The notes under the pieces were generated by a model. The model had not been told where the DNA came from and searched no databases. It saw only the letters and a list, made by a program, of their open reading frames with translations. 6,243 nt of DNA, taken from contig JASHUS010000107.1 of assembly GCA_030039865.1 (NCBI GenBank), positions 1-6,243 on the forward strand, read 5' to 3'. The number at the start of each line of letters is the position of its first letter. Positions within the stretch are counted from its first letter, which is position 1. The DNA is from Thermoplasmata archaeon. Its GTDB lineage: Archaea; Thermoplasmatota; Thermoplasmata; Lutacidiplasmatales; UBA184. Below, one piece after another: positions 5,668 to 6,243 of the stretch. The position numbers and the translations under genes were made by a program.

Positions 5668-6192
5668 TCAGCCCTCGTGGGGTCGGGACGGGGGAACTGG
5701 GGACGACTCCGGCAGCGTCCCTTCGGCGAGCAGCCAGCGGCTGACCAGCCGGCTCTCGGCTCTCCGGAGGATCTTCCCCAGCGCCGTCGCGCTGCGGCCG
5801 GAACCGCGCGCGAGGCGGGTGAGCGTCACGCGGCGCGGAACGGTGTAGTAGCCGAGCAGCCAGGCCCGGGCCACGAGCTGCGCCTGGAGCGGCGTGAGGA
5901 GGGTGGCGGTGGCCTCGGGCATCTGGAGGCGTCCGCTCGCCCGCACGACGCGGTAGGGGAACTCCTCGCGGTCGAGCCGCTTCATCACGCGGCGCAACGC
6001 TCGCTCCTCCCCCAGGAAGGAGGCGACGAGCTTCTCGGGCGTGAGACGGAAGGGCGCGACCGGGCTGATCCCGCCGCCGGCGAGCGAAAGCCAGCGGCGC
6101 ATCCGCTCGGGATTGCGCTGGCGGACGAGCACGATGTAGTCGCGGGTGCGCGGACGGCGCTCCACGAGCTCGAAGCTCTCGAGGCCGTACAT
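5668..6192 (-). CDS. HTH_10 (bacterio-opsin activator type) transcriptional regulator
   Basis: The 174-residue product ends in a helix-turn-helix of the bacterio-opsin activator type (HTH_10), at about residues 99-152. The pattern is LTPLQ, then LGYYTVPRR (113-121), TLTRLAR (123-129), and ILRRAESRLV (141-150), all recognisable family positions. The first 95 or so residues are basic with alternating strand and helix character and match no sensor domain I can name; they could bind a ligand or partner. A short Pro/Ser-rich tail follows the HTH. Such proteins are archaeal DNA-binding regulators; the target here is unknown. It lies 12 nt upstream of dut on the same strand, so co-transcription and perhaps autoregulation are plausible. 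The ATG at 6192 is chosen because GGAGGATC lies upstream at good spacing. The frame is open to the window edge, but its three Glu codons there are all GAA, whereas this gene uses GAG almost exclusively. A start beyond the window cannot be excluded. Confidence 0.78.
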   Translation of the reverse strand: MYGLESFELVERRPRTRDYIVLVRQRNPERMRRWLSLAGGGISPVAPFRLTPEKLVASFLGEERALRRVMKRLDREEFPYRVVRASGRLQMPEATATLLTPLQAQLVARAWLLGYYTVPRRVTLTRLARGSGRSATALGKILRRAESRLVSRWLLAEGTLPESSPVPPSRPHEG

Positions 6193-6198
6193 CGCCCG

Positions 6199-6206
6199 GA
6201 TCCTCC
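6199..6206 (-). promoter_or_regulatory. Shine-Dalgarno site for the HTH_10 regulator
   Basis: On the minus strand, GGAGGATC closely matches the archaeal anti-16S complement GGAGGTGATC. It lies 6 nt (from its end) to 9 nt (from GGAGG) before the ATG at 6192. It is the best ribosome binding site in the window and supports 6192 as the start rather than a codon beyond the edge. It sits within CCGGA/TCCGG (6196-6208), a small inverted repeat that might affect access to it. Confidence 0.55.
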
Positions 6207-6243
6207 GGGATTCCCGTTCCAGTTCTGCCGCCGTGCGCAGCGC

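Noticed and set aside
6193..6243. Coding extension of the HTH_10 regulator beyond its ATG to the window edge
   Set aside because: The 17 open codons could encode a helix, but all three Glu codons are GAA against near-exclusive GAG in the gene, and a good Shine-Dalgarno sits there. It is kept as possible but not preferred.

Overview
The window looks like a compact stretch of a high-GC, non-halophilic euryarchaeal chromosome. Three features point to archaea: a Hef/FANCM-type SF2 helicase, a bacterio-opsin-activator-type HTH regulator, and a small membrane protein with an N-terminal zinc ribbon and a sequon-rich ectodomain. The proteins are rich in Arg and Ala and lack the acidic bias of haloarchaea. 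My best guess is a high-GC member of the Thermoplasmatota from soil, sediment or groundwater, but that placement is inference. Glu is almost always GAG, and Leu is mostly CTC or CTG. This bias helped separate real coding frames from the many long antisense frames that high GC produces.

Left part (1-2352): an aldehyde dehydrogenase gene on the minus strand runs off the left edge, lacking only its last few codons. It is divergent, across a 175-nt gap, from a plus-strand gene for a membrane-anchored zinc-ribbon protein of unknown function. The gap holds a TATA-like element for the dehydrogenase, small inverted repeats, and a Shine-Dalgarno-like sequence for the zinc-ribbon gene.

Middle part (2374-5191): the zinc-ribbon gene converges, after 21 nt, with a minus-strand gene for a membrane-bound family 2 glycosyltransferase of the CrtQ/HpnB-like type. 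The glycosyltransferase is divergent, across only 61 nt, from the Hef-like helicase. A single TTAAAGG/CCTTTAA element in that gap may serve both directions. The helicase carries all SF2 motifs but no XPF-type nuclease domain.

Right part (5188-6243): a complete trimeric dUTPase gene lies on the minus strand and converges on the helicase so tightly that one CTAG tetranucleotide supplies both stop codons. Twelve nucleotides upstream of dut, on the same strand, is an HTH_10-domain regulator, probably co-transcribed with it. Helicase and dUTPase together make a plausible genome-maintenance neighbourhood (fork or branched-DNA remodelling plus exclusion of uracil from DNA). The dehydrogenase, zinc-ribbon protein and glycosyltransferase show no evident functional link to it. 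I saw no tRNA, rRNA, CRISPR array, insertion sequence or convincing terminator, and no gene-free stretch longer than 300 bases.
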